Shown here: in pieces, positions 1 to 8,536 of the stretch
How the letters are laid out: each line of letters starts with the position of its first letter
How positions within the stretch are numbered: position 1 is the stretch's first letter
DNA from: CAZGCA01 sp964524145
GTDB lineage: Bacteria; Hydrogenedentota; CAZGCA01
DNA length: 64,000 bases
Assembly: GCA_964524145.1 (NCBI GenBank)
Contig: CAZGCA010000013.1
Span: forward strand, 1-64,000
Direction of reading: 5' to 3'
The notes under the pieces: generated by a model
Told to the model about the DNA's origin: nothing
Seen by the model: the letters and a program-made list of their open reading frames with translations, nothing else
The model's database searches: none
Translations under genes and position numbers: made by a program

Positions 1-332
1 TGACAACTGACAATGGAGAATCAGCAGGTAGTATGTGGTAGGTAGCATGTAGGGGGCACATATGGTGAGGCGGAGGGGGGGCTGGATTCCCGCGTGCGGG
101 ACCTTCCAAAAACCCACGCTCGTTCCCACGGAGGACCGTGGGAACGAGAAAAAACTGACAACGGGCAATGCAAAATCTTCCGAGTCGCCGGGCGAACAAA
201 CCGTCCTACCCCGGAAAGGTTGCACGGGCGTGCGTTGACATGGGTCGAGCGGTCGTATTACATTTCCGGGTGGTATAGAGCTTTTATCGGAACAGAGAGA
301 GGGAACGCAGCCAACGGAAGGAGGGTTCACGG
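1..332. other. Intergenic region upstream of cutA
   Basis: I see no credible gene here. The first bases carry a TGACAACTGACAA motif that recurs at 657-687 and 796-829. A perfect hairpin lies at 119-148. A TTGACA at 235-240 is followed by an AT-richer stretch (TATTAC, 256-261), but the 15-base spacer makes it only a weak promoter candidate for cutA. A good ribosome-binding site, AAGGAGG, sits just before the cutA start. Confidence 0.6.
119..148. repeat. Perfect REP-like hairpin
   Basis: The arms CTCGTTCCCACGG (119-131) and CCGTGGGAACGAG (136-148) are exact reverse complements of 13 bases around a 4-base loop AGGA. No T-run follows, so it is not a classic intrinsic terminator. The form resembles REP/RAYT-type palindromes that occur many times in some genomes; only one copy was noticed in this window. 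Confidence 0.7.
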
Positions 333-656
333 ATGGGTGGGTATCTTCAGGTGTCGACGACGACGGGTTCGCGCGACGCAGCGGGGACGATAGCGCGTAC
401 GGTTGTCGAGAGCAGGCTCGCGGCGTGCGCCCAGATCGTCGGGCCAATAACGAGCACGTACTGGTGGCAGGGCAAGATAGAGACGTCGGAGGAGTGGTTG
501 TGCCTTATCAAGACCAGCGAGGAACTATACGCCGACCTTGAGGACGCTATCCGGGCGGCACACAGCTACGATGTGCCCGAGATTGTCGCCGTCCCGATCG
601 TCAATGCCGCCAAATCGTACGCGGACTGGCTCACGTCGGAACTGCGTGGCGAATAG
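333..656 (+). CDS. cutA: CutA-family divalent ion tolerance protein
   Basis: 107 residues, the usual length of CutA1, a small trimeric ferredoxin-like protein linked to divalent metal tolerance. Recognisable family blocks are the early VSTTTGSRDAAGTIA strand-helix, the ESRLAACAQIVGPITSTYWW segment, the EEWLCLIKTS strand and the YDVPEIVAVPI motif near the C-terminus. The ATG is preceded by AAGGAGG at a good distance. It stands alone between two repeat-bearing intergenic regions, upstream of lysS. Its physiological role is poorly defined in the family generally, so only the family call is firm. Confidence 0.9.
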   Translation: MGGYLQVSTTTGSRDAAGTIARTVVESRLAACAQIVGPITSTYWWQGKIETSEEWLCLIKTSEELYADLEDAIRAAHSYDVPEIVAVPIVNAAKSYADWLTSELRGE

Positions 657-829
657 TTGCTAGTTGTCAGTTGCTAGTTGCCAGTGACTTGTGACGTGTT
701 GTCCGTGAAGAGATCCTTCGCTGCGTTCAGGATAACAAAAACCGATTAACGATGTGCGTCGATCAGGAACCGGATACACCCCAACCAGCGACCAGCCACT
801 GACAACTGACAACTAGCAACCAGCAACTA
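655..829. repeat. Intergenic repeat cluster between cutA and lysS
   Basis: The stretch 657-690 is built from near-repeats of GTTGCTAGTTGTCAGTTGC. The stretch 793-829 carries nearly the same sequence inverted (CACTGACAACTGACAACTAGC). Between them, near 708-735, is a partly palindromic GATCCTTCGCTGCGTTCAGGAT. The type of element resembles dispersed intergenic repeats of large environmental genomes. No ORF is supported. Confidence 0.55.
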
Positions 830-836
830 CCCCAGC

Positions 837-866
837 TTGACTCGGTTCGGCGCGCAAACGTACAAT
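837..866 (+). promoter_or_regulatory. Sigma-70-type promoter for lysS
   Basis: TTGACT (837-842) is separated by 18 bases from TACAAT (861-866). This lies 62 bases upstream of the lysS start and just downstream of the inverted repeats. Confidence 0.6.
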
Positions 867-928
867 AAGCGGAACAAAGGTTCACAATCGCGCTGCTGCA
901 ATTCCGGCAGACAACGAAAAGGGAAAGC

Positions 929-2398
929 ATGGCAGAAGACACAAGCGACCTGTACCGCAACCGGCTCGATAAGCTGCGCCGGCTCGAAGACGCCGGCGAG
1001 ACGCCGTACAAGTACGCCTTCACGCGGACCCACACGATACCGGAGGCGCGATCGGCGTTCGAGGAGTCGGAGCGTGAGGGTATCGTCGTCAAGGTCGCGG
1101 GCCGCATCCTCACTGTGCGGAAACACGGGAAGAGCTCGTTCGCCGACATCAAGGACGGTTTCGGCACGATACAGCTGTTTTTCAGTCTCAAAGAGCTGGG
1201 TGAAGACCGGTTCGAACTTCTCTCGGAGTTGGACATCGGCGATTTCGTAGGTGCCGAGGGCGAGCTGTTCCGGACGCGGACGGGCGAGGTCACGGTCAAG
1301 GTAAGCGAGTGGGAGCTGCTGTCGAAATCGCTCCGGGCGCTGCCGGCGAAATGGCACGGGCTCGCGGACGTCGAGACCCGGTACCGGCAGCGGTACCTCG
1401 ATCTCATCGCCAACCCCGAGGTGTTCGAGCTTTTCCGTAAGCGCAGCCGGATCATAGGATCTGTGCGCGCTTTTCTGGAAGGCGAAGGGTTCCTCGAGGT
1501 GGCAACGCCGATGCTCCAGCCGATTCCGGGAGGCGCGACGGCGCGACCGTTTGTGACCCACCACAACGCGTACGACCGGGACCTGTACCTGCGGATAGCC
1601 CCGGAACTGTACCTGAAACGGTTGCTGGTCGGCGGATTCGAGAAGGTGTACGAGCTTGGCCGCACGTTCCGCAACGAAGGCGTCTCGACGCGCCACAACC
1701 CGGAGTTCACGATACTCGAGGTGTACCAGGCGTACGTGGACTACAACGATATTATGGACCTTACCGAACGGCTGATAGTCCACGTCGCGCGAGAGACGAT
1801 GGGGACGTTGTCCTTCGAGTACCAGGGCCGGCAGGTCAACCTCGAGCCTCCGTGGCAGCGGGTGCCTCTCTACGAGGCAATCGCACGGGACTCGGGCATA
1901 GACTTTTCCGGGATCGACGGGGACGATACCGCGAAACGAGCCGCGCGCGACCACGGCATCGATGTTCCCGACTCGGCCGGGTACGGCAAGGTCGTCGACG
2001 AGGTGATGAAAACCAAGGTGGTGCCCAACCTGACCCAGCCGGCGTTCCTGTACGACTACCCGATAGAGATATCGCCGCTGGCCAAGACAAAACGCGGCAA
2101 CCCACGGCTGACCGAACGGTTCCAGGCGTTTATCGCCGGGCTCGAGATGGGCAACGCGTTCTCGGAGCTCAACGATTCGGTCGAGCAGACCGAGCGGTTT
2201 GCGATGCAGGCCGCACAACGCGACGCGGGCGACGACGAGGCGCAGCGGCTTGACACCGATTTCGTTACCGCGCTCGAGCACGGCATGCCGCCCGCGGGCG
2301 GCCTCGGGATAGGTATCGACCGGCTGGTGATGTTGCTGACCGATTCCGCGTCCATACGCGACGTCGTGCTTTTCCCGCAGTTGAGACCGGTGGGATAG
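929..2398 (+). CDS. lysS: Lysyl-tRNA synthetase, class II
   Basis: 489 residues, normal for bacterial class II LysRS, which charges tRNA-Lys with lysine in the cytoplasm. An N-terminal OB-fold anticodon-binding domain (about residues 55-150) precedes the class II catalytic core. Motif 2 is seen in RTFRNEGVSTRHNPEFT and motif 3 in GLGIGIDRLVMLLTD near the C-terminus. The ATG follows AAAGGGAAAGC, a reasonable ribosome-binding site, with a promoter at 837-866. The lolC/E gene starts 4 bases after the stop, so co-transcription is likely. Confidence 0.97.
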   Translation: MAEDTSDLYRNRLDKLRRLEDAGETPYKYAFTRTHTIPEARSAFEESEREGIVVKVAGRILTVRKHGKSSFADIKDGFGTIQLFFSLKELGEDRFELLSELDIGDFVGAEGELFRTRTGEVTVKVSEWELLSKSLRALPAKWHGLADVETRYRQRYLDLIANPEVFELFRKRSRIIGSVRAFLEGEGFLEVATPMLQPIPGGATARPFVTHHNAYDRDLYLRIAPELYLKRLLVGGFEKVYELGRTFRNEGVSTRHNPEFTILEVYQAYVDYNDIMDLTERLIVHVARETMGTLSFEYQGRQVNLEPPWQRVPLYEAIARDSGIDFSGIDGDDTAKRAARDHGIDVPDSAGYGKVVDEVMKTKVVPNLTQPAFLYDYPIEISPLAKTKRGNPRLTERFQAFIAGLEMGNAFSELNDSVEQTERFAMQAAQRDAGDDEAQRLDTDFVTALEHGMPPAGGLGIGIDRLVMLLTDSASIRDVVLFPQLRPVG

Positions 2399-2402
2399 CG
2401 GC

Positions 2403-3629
2403 ATGCGATTCGAGTTCTTTCTCGGGCTGCGCTACCTCAGGAGCAAACGCAAGAACTTCTTCATCTCGATCATCACCGTCATATCCGTTGCGGGCGTGAT
2501 GGTGGGAGTCATGGCGCTCATAGTCGTTCTGGCGGTGATGACGGGATTCGATCTCGAGCTGCGCGAAAAGATTCTCGGCAACAAGGCGCATCTCGAGATC
2601 ACGGAACGAGGCGGTCTAAGTGACTACGACCGGCTCGCTGCCTCGCTCGAACAACGCGACAATGTCGTAGCGGCGGCGCCGTTCGTGATGGGGTACTGCC
2701 TGCTGCAAAACCGGCGGGGCGCGAGCTACCCCGCAATAATCCTCGGGATCGAGCCGGACAGTTACGGTCGCGTGACGGAATTTTCGAAACACGTCACATC
2801 GGGCGGTCTCGAGTCAAACGGGATAGTGCTGGGCAGCAGCACAGCGCACAGCGTGCGGGCATTCGAGGGCGACGAGATAACAGTAGTCACGTCGCGAGCG
2901 TTCAAGCATGTTCTCGGGCAGAGCTACGCAAGCAAGAAGTTGCGGGTGACGGGCAGGTTTCATTCCGGGTATTACGACTTCGACTCGCGGGTGGCGTTTC
3001 TGCCGATGGACCTGGCGCAGAGACTGTTCGGCTACAAGGGTTCGGTGACGGGCCTGAACGTGAAGCTCGACGACCCGTTCCTTGCGCACGATATGGCGAA
3101 AGAGTTACGCGACGAATTCGGCAGCGGCTACAGCGTCCGTACCTGGATCCAGCAGGACCAGACGTTCTTCAACGCGCTCAGGCAGGAGAAGCTGGTCATG
3201 TTCATCATACTGGCGTTTATAGTGCTGGTGGCCGCGTTCAACATCGTCAGCACGCTGATAATGGTCGTGATGGAGAAGACGCGGGATATCGGGATACTGC
3301 GGACGGTGGGTGCGTCGACCCGCACGATCATGGCGGTCTTCGTGTTCGAGGGATTCATCATCGGCCTGATAGGCACCATCCTCGGGTTGGTGGGCGGCGT
3401 CATCTTCGCCAACCAGCTCAACAACATCGCCGATGCGGTAGCCAACATCACGGGCTTCGAGCTGTTCCCGAGCGAGATGTATATCTTCGATCAGATACCC
3501 GTCAACATCCAACCCCGCGACGTGTTGTGGACAGCCGGCGTCGCGGTGGTTCTCAGCTTCCTCGCGGCAGTGTATCCGGCATGGCAGGCGGCACGGGTCG
3601 ACCCGGTCGAGAGCTTGCGATATGAGTGA
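2403..3629 (+). CDS. lolC: Lipoprotein-releasing ABC transporter permease (LolC/LolE family)
   Basis: 408-residue inner-membrane permease of the LolCDE machine, which extracts mature lipoproteins from the inner membrane for delivery to the outer membrane. The topology is typical: one membrane segment near residues 20-50, a periplasmic domain of about 220 residues, then three segments in the C-terminal third. The last part contains the MacB/FtsX-like stretch EKTRDIGILRTVGAS. Only one permease gene is present, so a LolC/E (LolF-like) homodimer is plausible. The 3' end overlaps lolD by 8 bases. LolC versus LolE cannot be told apart from sequence alone. Confidence 0.92.
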   Translation: MRFEFFLGLRYLRSKRKNFFISIITVISVAGVMVGVMALIVVLAVMTGFDLELREKILGNKAHLEITERGGLSDYDRLAASLEQRDNVVAAAPFVMGYCLLQNRRGASYPAIILGIEPDSYGRVTEFSKHVTSGGLESNGIVLGSSTAHSVRAFEGDEITVVTSRAFKHVLGQSYASKKLRVTGRFHSGYYDFDSRVAFLPMDLAQRLFGYKGSVTGLNVKLDDPFLAHDMAKELRDEFGSGYSVRTWIQQDQTFFNALRQEKLVMFIILAFIVLVAAFNIVSTLIMVVMEKTRDIGILRTVGASTRTIMAVFVFEGFIIGLIGTILGLVGGVIFANQLNNIADAVANITGFELFPSEMYIFDQIPVNIQPRDVLWTAGVAVVLSFLAAVYPAWQAARVDPVESLRYE

Positions 3630-4302
3630 TATCCTTCAGTGCAGGGACGTCCGCAAAAGCTACCGGAACGGCAAACAGGTGCTGCACGTTCTCAGGGGCG
3701 TTGACGTCGACGTGCGCGAGCACGAGGTGCTTGCCATATCCGGCCTCTCGGGAGCCGGCAAAAGCACGCTGCTGCACATCATGAGCTCGCTCGACAGGCC
3801 GACAACCGGAACGGTGCTGTTCCGTGGGAAAGAGATCGTCCGGCTCGACAAGAAGGAGATCAACAGGCTCCGGAACGAGGAGATCGGGTTCGTCTTCCAG
3901 TTCTACCATCTCGTGCCCGAGTTTTCCGCTATCGAGAACGTCATGCTGCCGGCGCTCGTAAGAGGGGTGCGCCGCAGGCACGCCAGGAAACGCGGCATGG
4001 AGCTGCTGGAAAGCGTTGGACTCGAGGAACGCACCCGTCATAAGCCGTCGGAGCTCTCGGGAGGCGAGCAGCAGCGAGTTGCCATTGCCCGGGCCCTTTA
4101 CAGCGATCCGGCGCTTGTCTTTGCCGACGAACCGACGGGCAACCTCGACGCGGAGACGAGCTCTGGCATCCAGGCGCTCCTTCTCGGCTTGAATCGAGAC
4201 AGAAACACGACCCTGGTTGTGGTCACACACAATGAGGGGTTCGCCCGGGCGGCCAACAGGTGGATGCGGCTCGTCGGCGGCACAATCGAGGAGAGCGGCT
4301 AG
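3622..4302 (+). CDS. lolD: Lipoprotein-releasing ABC transporter ATPase LolD
   Basis: 226-residue ABC ATPase that powers the LolC/E permease. Walker A is GLSGAGKST, the Q-loop region is FVFQFYHLVPEFSAIENVMLPAL, the signature is LSGGEQQRVAIARAL, and Walker B is LVFADEPTGNLD followed by the H-loop VVVTHN. The LVPEFSAIENV stretch and the length fit LolD rather than larger importers. It overlaps the permease gene by 8 bases, which supports translational coupling. Confidence 0.95.
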   Translation: MSDILQCRDVRKSYRNGKQVLHVLRGVDVDVREHEVLAISGLSGAGKSTLLHIMSSLDRPTTGTVLFRGKEIVRLDKKEINRLRNEEIGFVFQFYHLVPEFSAIENVMLPALVRGVRRRHARKRGMELLESVGLEERTRHKPSELSGGEQQRVAIARALYSDPALVFADEPTGNLDAETSSGIQALLLGLNRDRNTTLVVVTHNEGFARAANRWMRLVGGTIEESG

Positions 4303-4318
4303 AGGTCGTCTCCTGCGG

Positions 4319-4377
4319 TTGAAGCAGTAATTTGGTTATGCTATAATTCTTCAGGGGTTGAAAGGCCCTTTTTCAAC
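4319..4377 (+). promoter_or_regulatory. Strong extended -10 promoter with adjacent dyad, mcsA-mcsB-clpC operon
   Basis: TTGAAG (4319-4324), a 17-base spacer and a perfect TATAAT (4342-4347) preceded by TGC form a strong extended -10 promoter. Where transcription should start there is a perfect 7-bp dyad, GTTGAAA (4357-4363) and TTTCAAC (4371-4377), with a 7-base spacer. It is neither a CIRCE element nor a tandem CtsR heptad, so it is a candidate operator for a different stress regulator, or a 5' hairpin. Confidence 0.7.
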
Positions 4378-4428
4378 GATGATCGCCGGAACATACTCCT
4401 CGGAATAAGCCAGGGATTGTAAGAGCGG

Positions 4429-4923
4429 ATGCTTTGCCAGATATGCAAGAGCAACGTCGCGACCGTCCGGTATACCGAGGTCGTCGACGGTGAGGTGGCC
4501 GAGGTTAACATTTGCCCGGAGTGCGCGGCAAAACAGGGCAAGGCGAACGATTTCAGCCTGAGCCTGGAGGTGACCGCTGTAACCGTCCCGGGCGGGACAT
4601 CGGTACCGTTGGGTGCTACAAACCCTGCTGCCACGTGTCCAGCCTGCGGCCATACATACCAGGACATCACAAAGCACGGCCGGCTCGGCTGTGTGGACTG
4701 CTATGACACGTTTCAGGAAGCCCTTGCACCGCTTCTCGAGAAAGTCCATGGTGCCCTCCAACACAGAGGCAAAGCACCTCGCGACAAGCAGGGTCAGTTT
4801 GAGACGTACGCCAAGCTTGCGGAGTGGCGCAAGTTGCTCGAGCGAGCCATAGCAGAAGAACAGTACGAGGAGGCTGCGAGACTGAGGGACCAGATCCGAG
4901 ACCTGGAGCAGTCTGTCAAATAG
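4429..4923 (+). CDS. mcsA: McsA-like zinc-finger/UVR protein
   Basis: 164-residue cytoplasmic protein of the McsA type, the activator and adaptor of the McsB protein-arginine kinase. Three cysteine pairs are visible: CQIC at the start, CPEC near residue 28 and CPAC with CVDC around residues 70-90. The C-terminal 40 residues form a UVR (UvrB/UvrC) motif, WRKLLERAIAEEQYEEAARL. Gene order mcsA-mcsB-clpC is the classical one, but no ctsR repressor gene precedes it. A strong promoter lies upstream. Confidence 0.9.
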   Translation: MLCQICKSNVATVRYTEVVDGEVAEVNICPECAAKQGKANDFSLSLEVTAVTVPGGTSVPLGATNPAATCPACGHTYQDITKHGRLGCVDCYDTFQEALAPLLEKVHGALQHRGKAPRDKQGQFETYAKLAEWRKLLERAIAEEQYEEAARLRDQIRDLEQSVK

Positions 4924-4977
4924 TGAATCGAAGCCGTAAGCGCGGTTTCGCGTAAAGATGCTGGAGAACAACGCAGC

Positions 4978-6084
4978 GTGGAAGTGAAGGAACTCATAGG
5001 GCATTTGCTTGGCGGGCTCGGCAGTTGGCTTGCCGGCGACGGGCCCGAGTCCGGTATCGTGCTGAGTACCCGGGTGAGATTGGCCCGCAACATCGCCGGT
5101 CTGCCGTTTTGGCACCGCGCAACCCGCGAGCAGAGGCGCAACGTGATAGAAACCGCGCGTGCGGCCGTTGGCCGGAGTCCTTCTCTTGGTGGCGCTTCGA
5201 TCTGTACGCTCGAAATTCCCCGGGAGGTTGAGGACAAGGAACGTCCCCCGCTGGAGCGGCAGTTCCTGCTCGAAAGACACCTGATAAGCCGGGAAATGGC
5301 TGCTCGGGACGGCGAGAGCGCCATCGTCGTGCATAGCGGGGAGAGCGTGAGCATCATGCTCAATGAGGAGGATCACATTCGCATGCAGGTGCTCGGTTCG
5401 GGTTTCTGTCTGGAAGACACCTGGCGGAGGATCGACGGCGTTGACGATGAACTCAACCAGACAGTCGAGTACGCCTTCTCGCCGCGATGGGGGTATTTGA
5501 CGGCGTGCCCGACAAACGTCGGCACAGGTATGCGTGCTTCGGTAATGCTGCACCTGCCGGCCCAGGTGACTGCGAAACGGGTTCCGTCGCTCCTGCAGAA
5601 TGCGGCCCGGTCGAACTGCGCGGTGCGCGGCATGTACGGCGAGGGAAGCAACGTGGTTGGCGACTTCTTCCAGGTATCGAACCAGGCGACCCTTGGTCAG
5701 TCCGAAGAGGAGATAATCGAGACGACTGACAGAATCGTGCGCGACATAATATCCGAAGAGATGCAGACGCGTGAGGAGATGTTGAAACACAACAGACGCC
5801 AACTCGAGGACCGGGTCTGCAGGGCCGTCGGCACTCTCGAGAACGCACGTCTCATGGGTACCGAAGAGCTGATGCAACAGCTTTCCTGGGTCCGTCTTGG
5901 CGTATGTTTACGCATGGCACCACGCTATTCCATCGCAACGATAAACCGGCTTATGATAGAGGCGCAGCCTGCCCACATACAACTCCGAGAAGGCCGGACG
6001 GTCGGGCCCCTCGAGAGAGACGCCATGCGGGCCGACCTGGCGCGCGCCCTGTTGGGCAAGAAGGAGATGCAACAAGATGTTTGA
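4978..6084 (+). CDS. mcsB: Protein arginine kinase McsB
   Basis: 368-residue phosphagen-kinase-family enzyme that phosphorylates arginines on unfolded proteins and marks them for ClpC-containing proteases. The family nucleotide-binding signature STRVRLARNIAGLPF is near residue 30, and the conserved NVGTGMRASVMLHLP block lies in the kinase core. A C-terminal dimer and phospho-arginine-binding part follows, giving full family length. Translation starts at a GTG, with GGAG about 12 bases upstream; the nearby ATG at 4958 is out of frame. The end overlaps clpC by 8 bases. Confidence 0.94.
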   Translation: MEVKELIGHLLGGLGSWLAGDGPESGIVLSTRVRLARNIAGLPFWHRATREQRRNVIETARAAVGRSPSLGGASICTLEIPREVEDKERPPLERQFLLERHLISREMAARDGESAIVVHSGESVSIMLNEEDHIRMQVLGSGFCLEDTWRRIDGVDDELNQTVEYAFSPRWGYLTACPTNVGTGMRASVMLHLPAQVTAKRVPSLLQNAARSNCAVRGMYGEGSNVVGDFFQVSNQATLGQSEEEIIETTDRIVRDIISEEMQTREEMLKHNRRQLEDRVCRAVGTLENARLMGTEELMQQLSWVRLGVCLRMAPRYSIATINRLMIEAQPAHIQLREGRTVGPLERDAMRADLARALLGKKEMQQDV

Positions 6085-8536
6085 ACGATTCACCGAACGG
6101 GCGCGCAAGGTCATTGTGCTTGCCCGCAAAGAAGCGGCACGCCTTAACAGCGAATACATTCGCACGGAACACATACTGCTCGGTCTGGTCAAAGAGGGCG
6201 AGGGCATAGCCGCGCGCGCGCTCCTCAACCTCGGGGTGGACCTCAAGAGCGTTCTGCGGGAAGTCGAGCGCCAGGTGCAGAAAGGACACTCGGGAGCGGT
6301 CGCGGAGGACATCCCGTTTACTCCCAGAGCGAAGAAGGTGCTCGAACTCGCTATCGAAGAGGCACGCAAGTTCAGTCACAACTACATCGGCACGGAACAC
6401 CTTTTGCTAGGGCTGATCCGTGAGGGCGAGGGAATCGCCGCCAAAGTGCTCCAGGACATGGATGTCGACCTGAACAAGGTGCAGGCCGAGGTCGTCAGCC
6501 TGCTGGGAGGGGAGCCCGGGACAAAATCCGGCCAGGCCGCCAAGAAGAGCCAGACTCCCGCCCTCGACGCCTTCGGGCGCGACCTGACCCAACTTGCCCG
6601 TGAAGACAAGCTCGACCCGGTCATCGGTCGGGAATCGGAAATCGAGAGGGTGATCCAGGTTCTGTGCCGCCGCACGAAGAACAATCCCGTTCTCATAGGG
6701 GAAGCCGGGGTCGGCAAGACGGCCATAGTGGAGGGGTTGTCCCAGGCTGTTGTCGACGACACCGTGCCGGACCTCTTGCTTGACAGGCGGGTCGTCGCGC
6801 TCGACCTCGCCGCCATAGTCGCCGGCACAAAGTACCGCGGTCAGTTCGAAGAACGGCTCAAGGCCGTCATGAAAGAGATTCGACGTTCGGAGAAGATCAT
6901 CATTTTCATAGACGAGCTGCACACCATCGTCGGGGCGGGCGCTGCCGAGGGTGCTGTTGACGCTTCGAGCATGCTCAAGCCCTCCCTGGCACGGGGCGAG
7001 CTTCAGTGCATAGGTGCCACAACGCTCGACGAGTACCGCAAATACATCGAGAAGGATGCCGCACTCGCCAGACGGTTCCAGCCCATAATGGTGGATGCGC
7101 CCACGGTCGAGGAGACGATAGAGATCATGAAGGGGCTGCGCGACAAGTACGAGGCGCACCACCGCATAAAGCTTTCTGACGAAGCACTTTACGCTGCCGC
7201 ACGGCTTTCCGATCAGTATATCTCGGACAGGTTCCTCCCCGACAAGGCGATAGACGTGATAGACGAAGCAGGCGCGCGGGCGCGGCTGAAGAGCACGACA
7301 CGGCCGCCGGAGCTCAAGACTCTGGAGAAGCAGATCGAGCTCGTCACCCAGGAGAAAGACGCTGCCATCAAGGCTCAAGAGTACGAGAAGGCGGCCGCCA
7401 TGCGCGACCGCGAGCGGTCGCTCCGGCTCGATCTCCAGGACAAGAAGCGGGACTGGGAGAAGAGCCGCGAAAAGGAAGCGGTGGTCGTGGGTGAAGAGGA
7501 GATCGGCTACATAGTGTCGAAGTGGACGGGTGTACCGATAGTCAAGCTCGAAGAGAAAGAATCAGCACGGCTGCTCCGGATGCGCGAGGAGATACACACG
7601 CGCTTCGTTGGTCAAGACGTCGCGCTCGACGCCGTGGTACGTGCGATACAGCGGTCCCGGGCCGGCCTGAAAGACCCGAGGCGGCCTGTAGGCTCGTTCT
7701 TGTTCCTCGGTCCGACGGGTGTCGGCAAAACCGAGCTAGCCAAGGCGCTTGCAGAGTTCCTGTTCGGCGACGAGAATGCTCTCGTGCGGATCGACATGTC
7801 CGAGTACAGCGAGAAATTCACCGTCTCGCGTCTCGCGGGCGCGCCGCCGGGCTATGTCGGGTACCAAGAGGGGGGCCAGCTCACCGAGAAAGTGCGCCGT
7901 CGCCCCTATTCGGTCGTGTTGTTCGACGAGATCGAGAAGGCTCATCCCGAGATATTCGACGCGCTTCTCCAGGTGCTCGAGGACGGCCACCTGACCGACG
8001 CCGCCGGCCGAAAGGTCGACTTCAAGAACACGGTGGTGATAATGACGAGCAACATCGGCGCAAGAGCGATCGTCAGCGGAGGCTCCGTCGGGTTTCAGCC
8101 CACATCCGAAGAATCGAATTACGAGGCGATGCAGTCCCGCGTCCTCGACGAAGTCAAAAAGACGTTCAATCCGGAGTTTCTCAACCGGATAGACGAGACG
8201 GTCGTCTTCAAGCGCCACACCGAGGCGGAGCTGGGCGAGATAGTCGAGATACTCCTGCGCGACGTCAGGGGACGGCTGCTCAAGCAGGATATGGGGCTCG
8301 AGCTGAGTTCCGAGGCGAAGCATTTCCTCGTGCGGATGGGGTTTGACCCGGCCTACGGAGCACGCCCGTTGCGCCGCGCGGTTCAGCAGTACGTCGAAGA
8401 CCCCCTGTCCGAGCAGATCCTGAAAGGGCTGTTTCCGGAAGGGTGCACTATTCGCGTCGAGAAGTCCGACGACGAAGAGCAACTGCTGTTCTCGAGAGCC
8501 AATTCCCTCGCACTCAAAGAGGAAAGCAACCGTTGA
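6077..8536 (+). CDS. clpC: ATP-dependent Clp protease ATPase ClpC
   Basis: 819-residue Hsp100/Clp unfoldase of class 1. It has two N-terminal Clp-N repeats (residues 1-150), a first AAA+ module with Walker A GEAGVGKT, and a middle domain carrying a UVR-like helix (EYEKAAAMRDRERSL), which defines ClpC as opposed to ClpA/ClpB. A second AAA+ module with Walker A GPTGVGKT and a C-terminal small domain complete it. It should unfold arginine-phosphorylated clients for ClpP, which is not in this window. It overlaps mcsB upstream, and its stop overlaps the likely bamA start. Confidence 0.97.
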   Translation: MFERFTERARKVIVLARKEAARLNSEYIRTEHILLGLVKEGEGIAARALLNLGVDLKSVLREVERQVQKGHSGAVAEDIPFTPRAKKVLELAIEEARKFSHNYIGTEHLLLGLIREGEGIAAKVLQDMDVDLNKVQAEVVSLLGGEPGTKSGQAAKKSQTPALDAFGRDLTQLAREDKLDPVIGRESEIERVIQVLCRRTKNNPVLIGEAGVGKTAIVEGLSQAVVDDTVPDLLLDRRVVALDLAAIVAGTKYRGQFEERLKAVMKEIRRSEKIIIFIDELHTIVGAGAAEGAVDASSMLKPSLARGELQCIGATTLDEYRKYIEKDAALARRFQPIMVDAPTVEETIEIMKGLRDKYEAHHRIKLSDEALYAAARLSDQYISDRFLPDKAIDVIDEAGARARLKSTTRPPELKTLEKQIELVTQEKDAAIKAQEYEKAAAMRDRERSLRLDLQDKKRDWEKSREKEAVVVGEEEIGYIVSKWTGVPIVKLEEKESARLLRMREEIHTRFVGQDVALDAVVRAIQRSRAGLKDPRRPVGSFLFLGPTGVGKTELAKALAEFLFGDENALVRIDMSEYSEKFTVSRLAGAPPGYVGYQEGGQLTEKVRRRPYSVVLFDEIEKAHPEIFDALLQVLEDGHLTDAAGRKVDFKNTVVIMTSNIGARAIVSGGSVGFQPTSEESNYEAMQSRVLDEVKKTFNPEFLNRIDETVVFKRHTEAELGEIVEILLRDVRGRLLKQDMGLELSSEAKHFLVRMGFDPAYGARPLRRAVQQYVEDPLSEQILKGLFPEGCTIRVEKSDDEEQLLFSRANSLALKEESNR

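Noticed and set aside
94..393. Small plus-strand ORF overlapping the start of cutA
   Set aside because: It runs through the hairpin repeat, lacks a ribosome-binding site and is out of frame with the clear cutA gene.
827..2404. 525-codon open frame on the minus strand opposite lysS
   Set aside because: It mirrors lysS over its whole length, has no recognisable domain, and is expected from high-GC codon bias.
4351..5877. 508-codon open frame on the minus strand opposite mcsA and mcsB
   Set aside because: The plus strand carries clear McsA and McsB proteins; the antisense translation has no family features.
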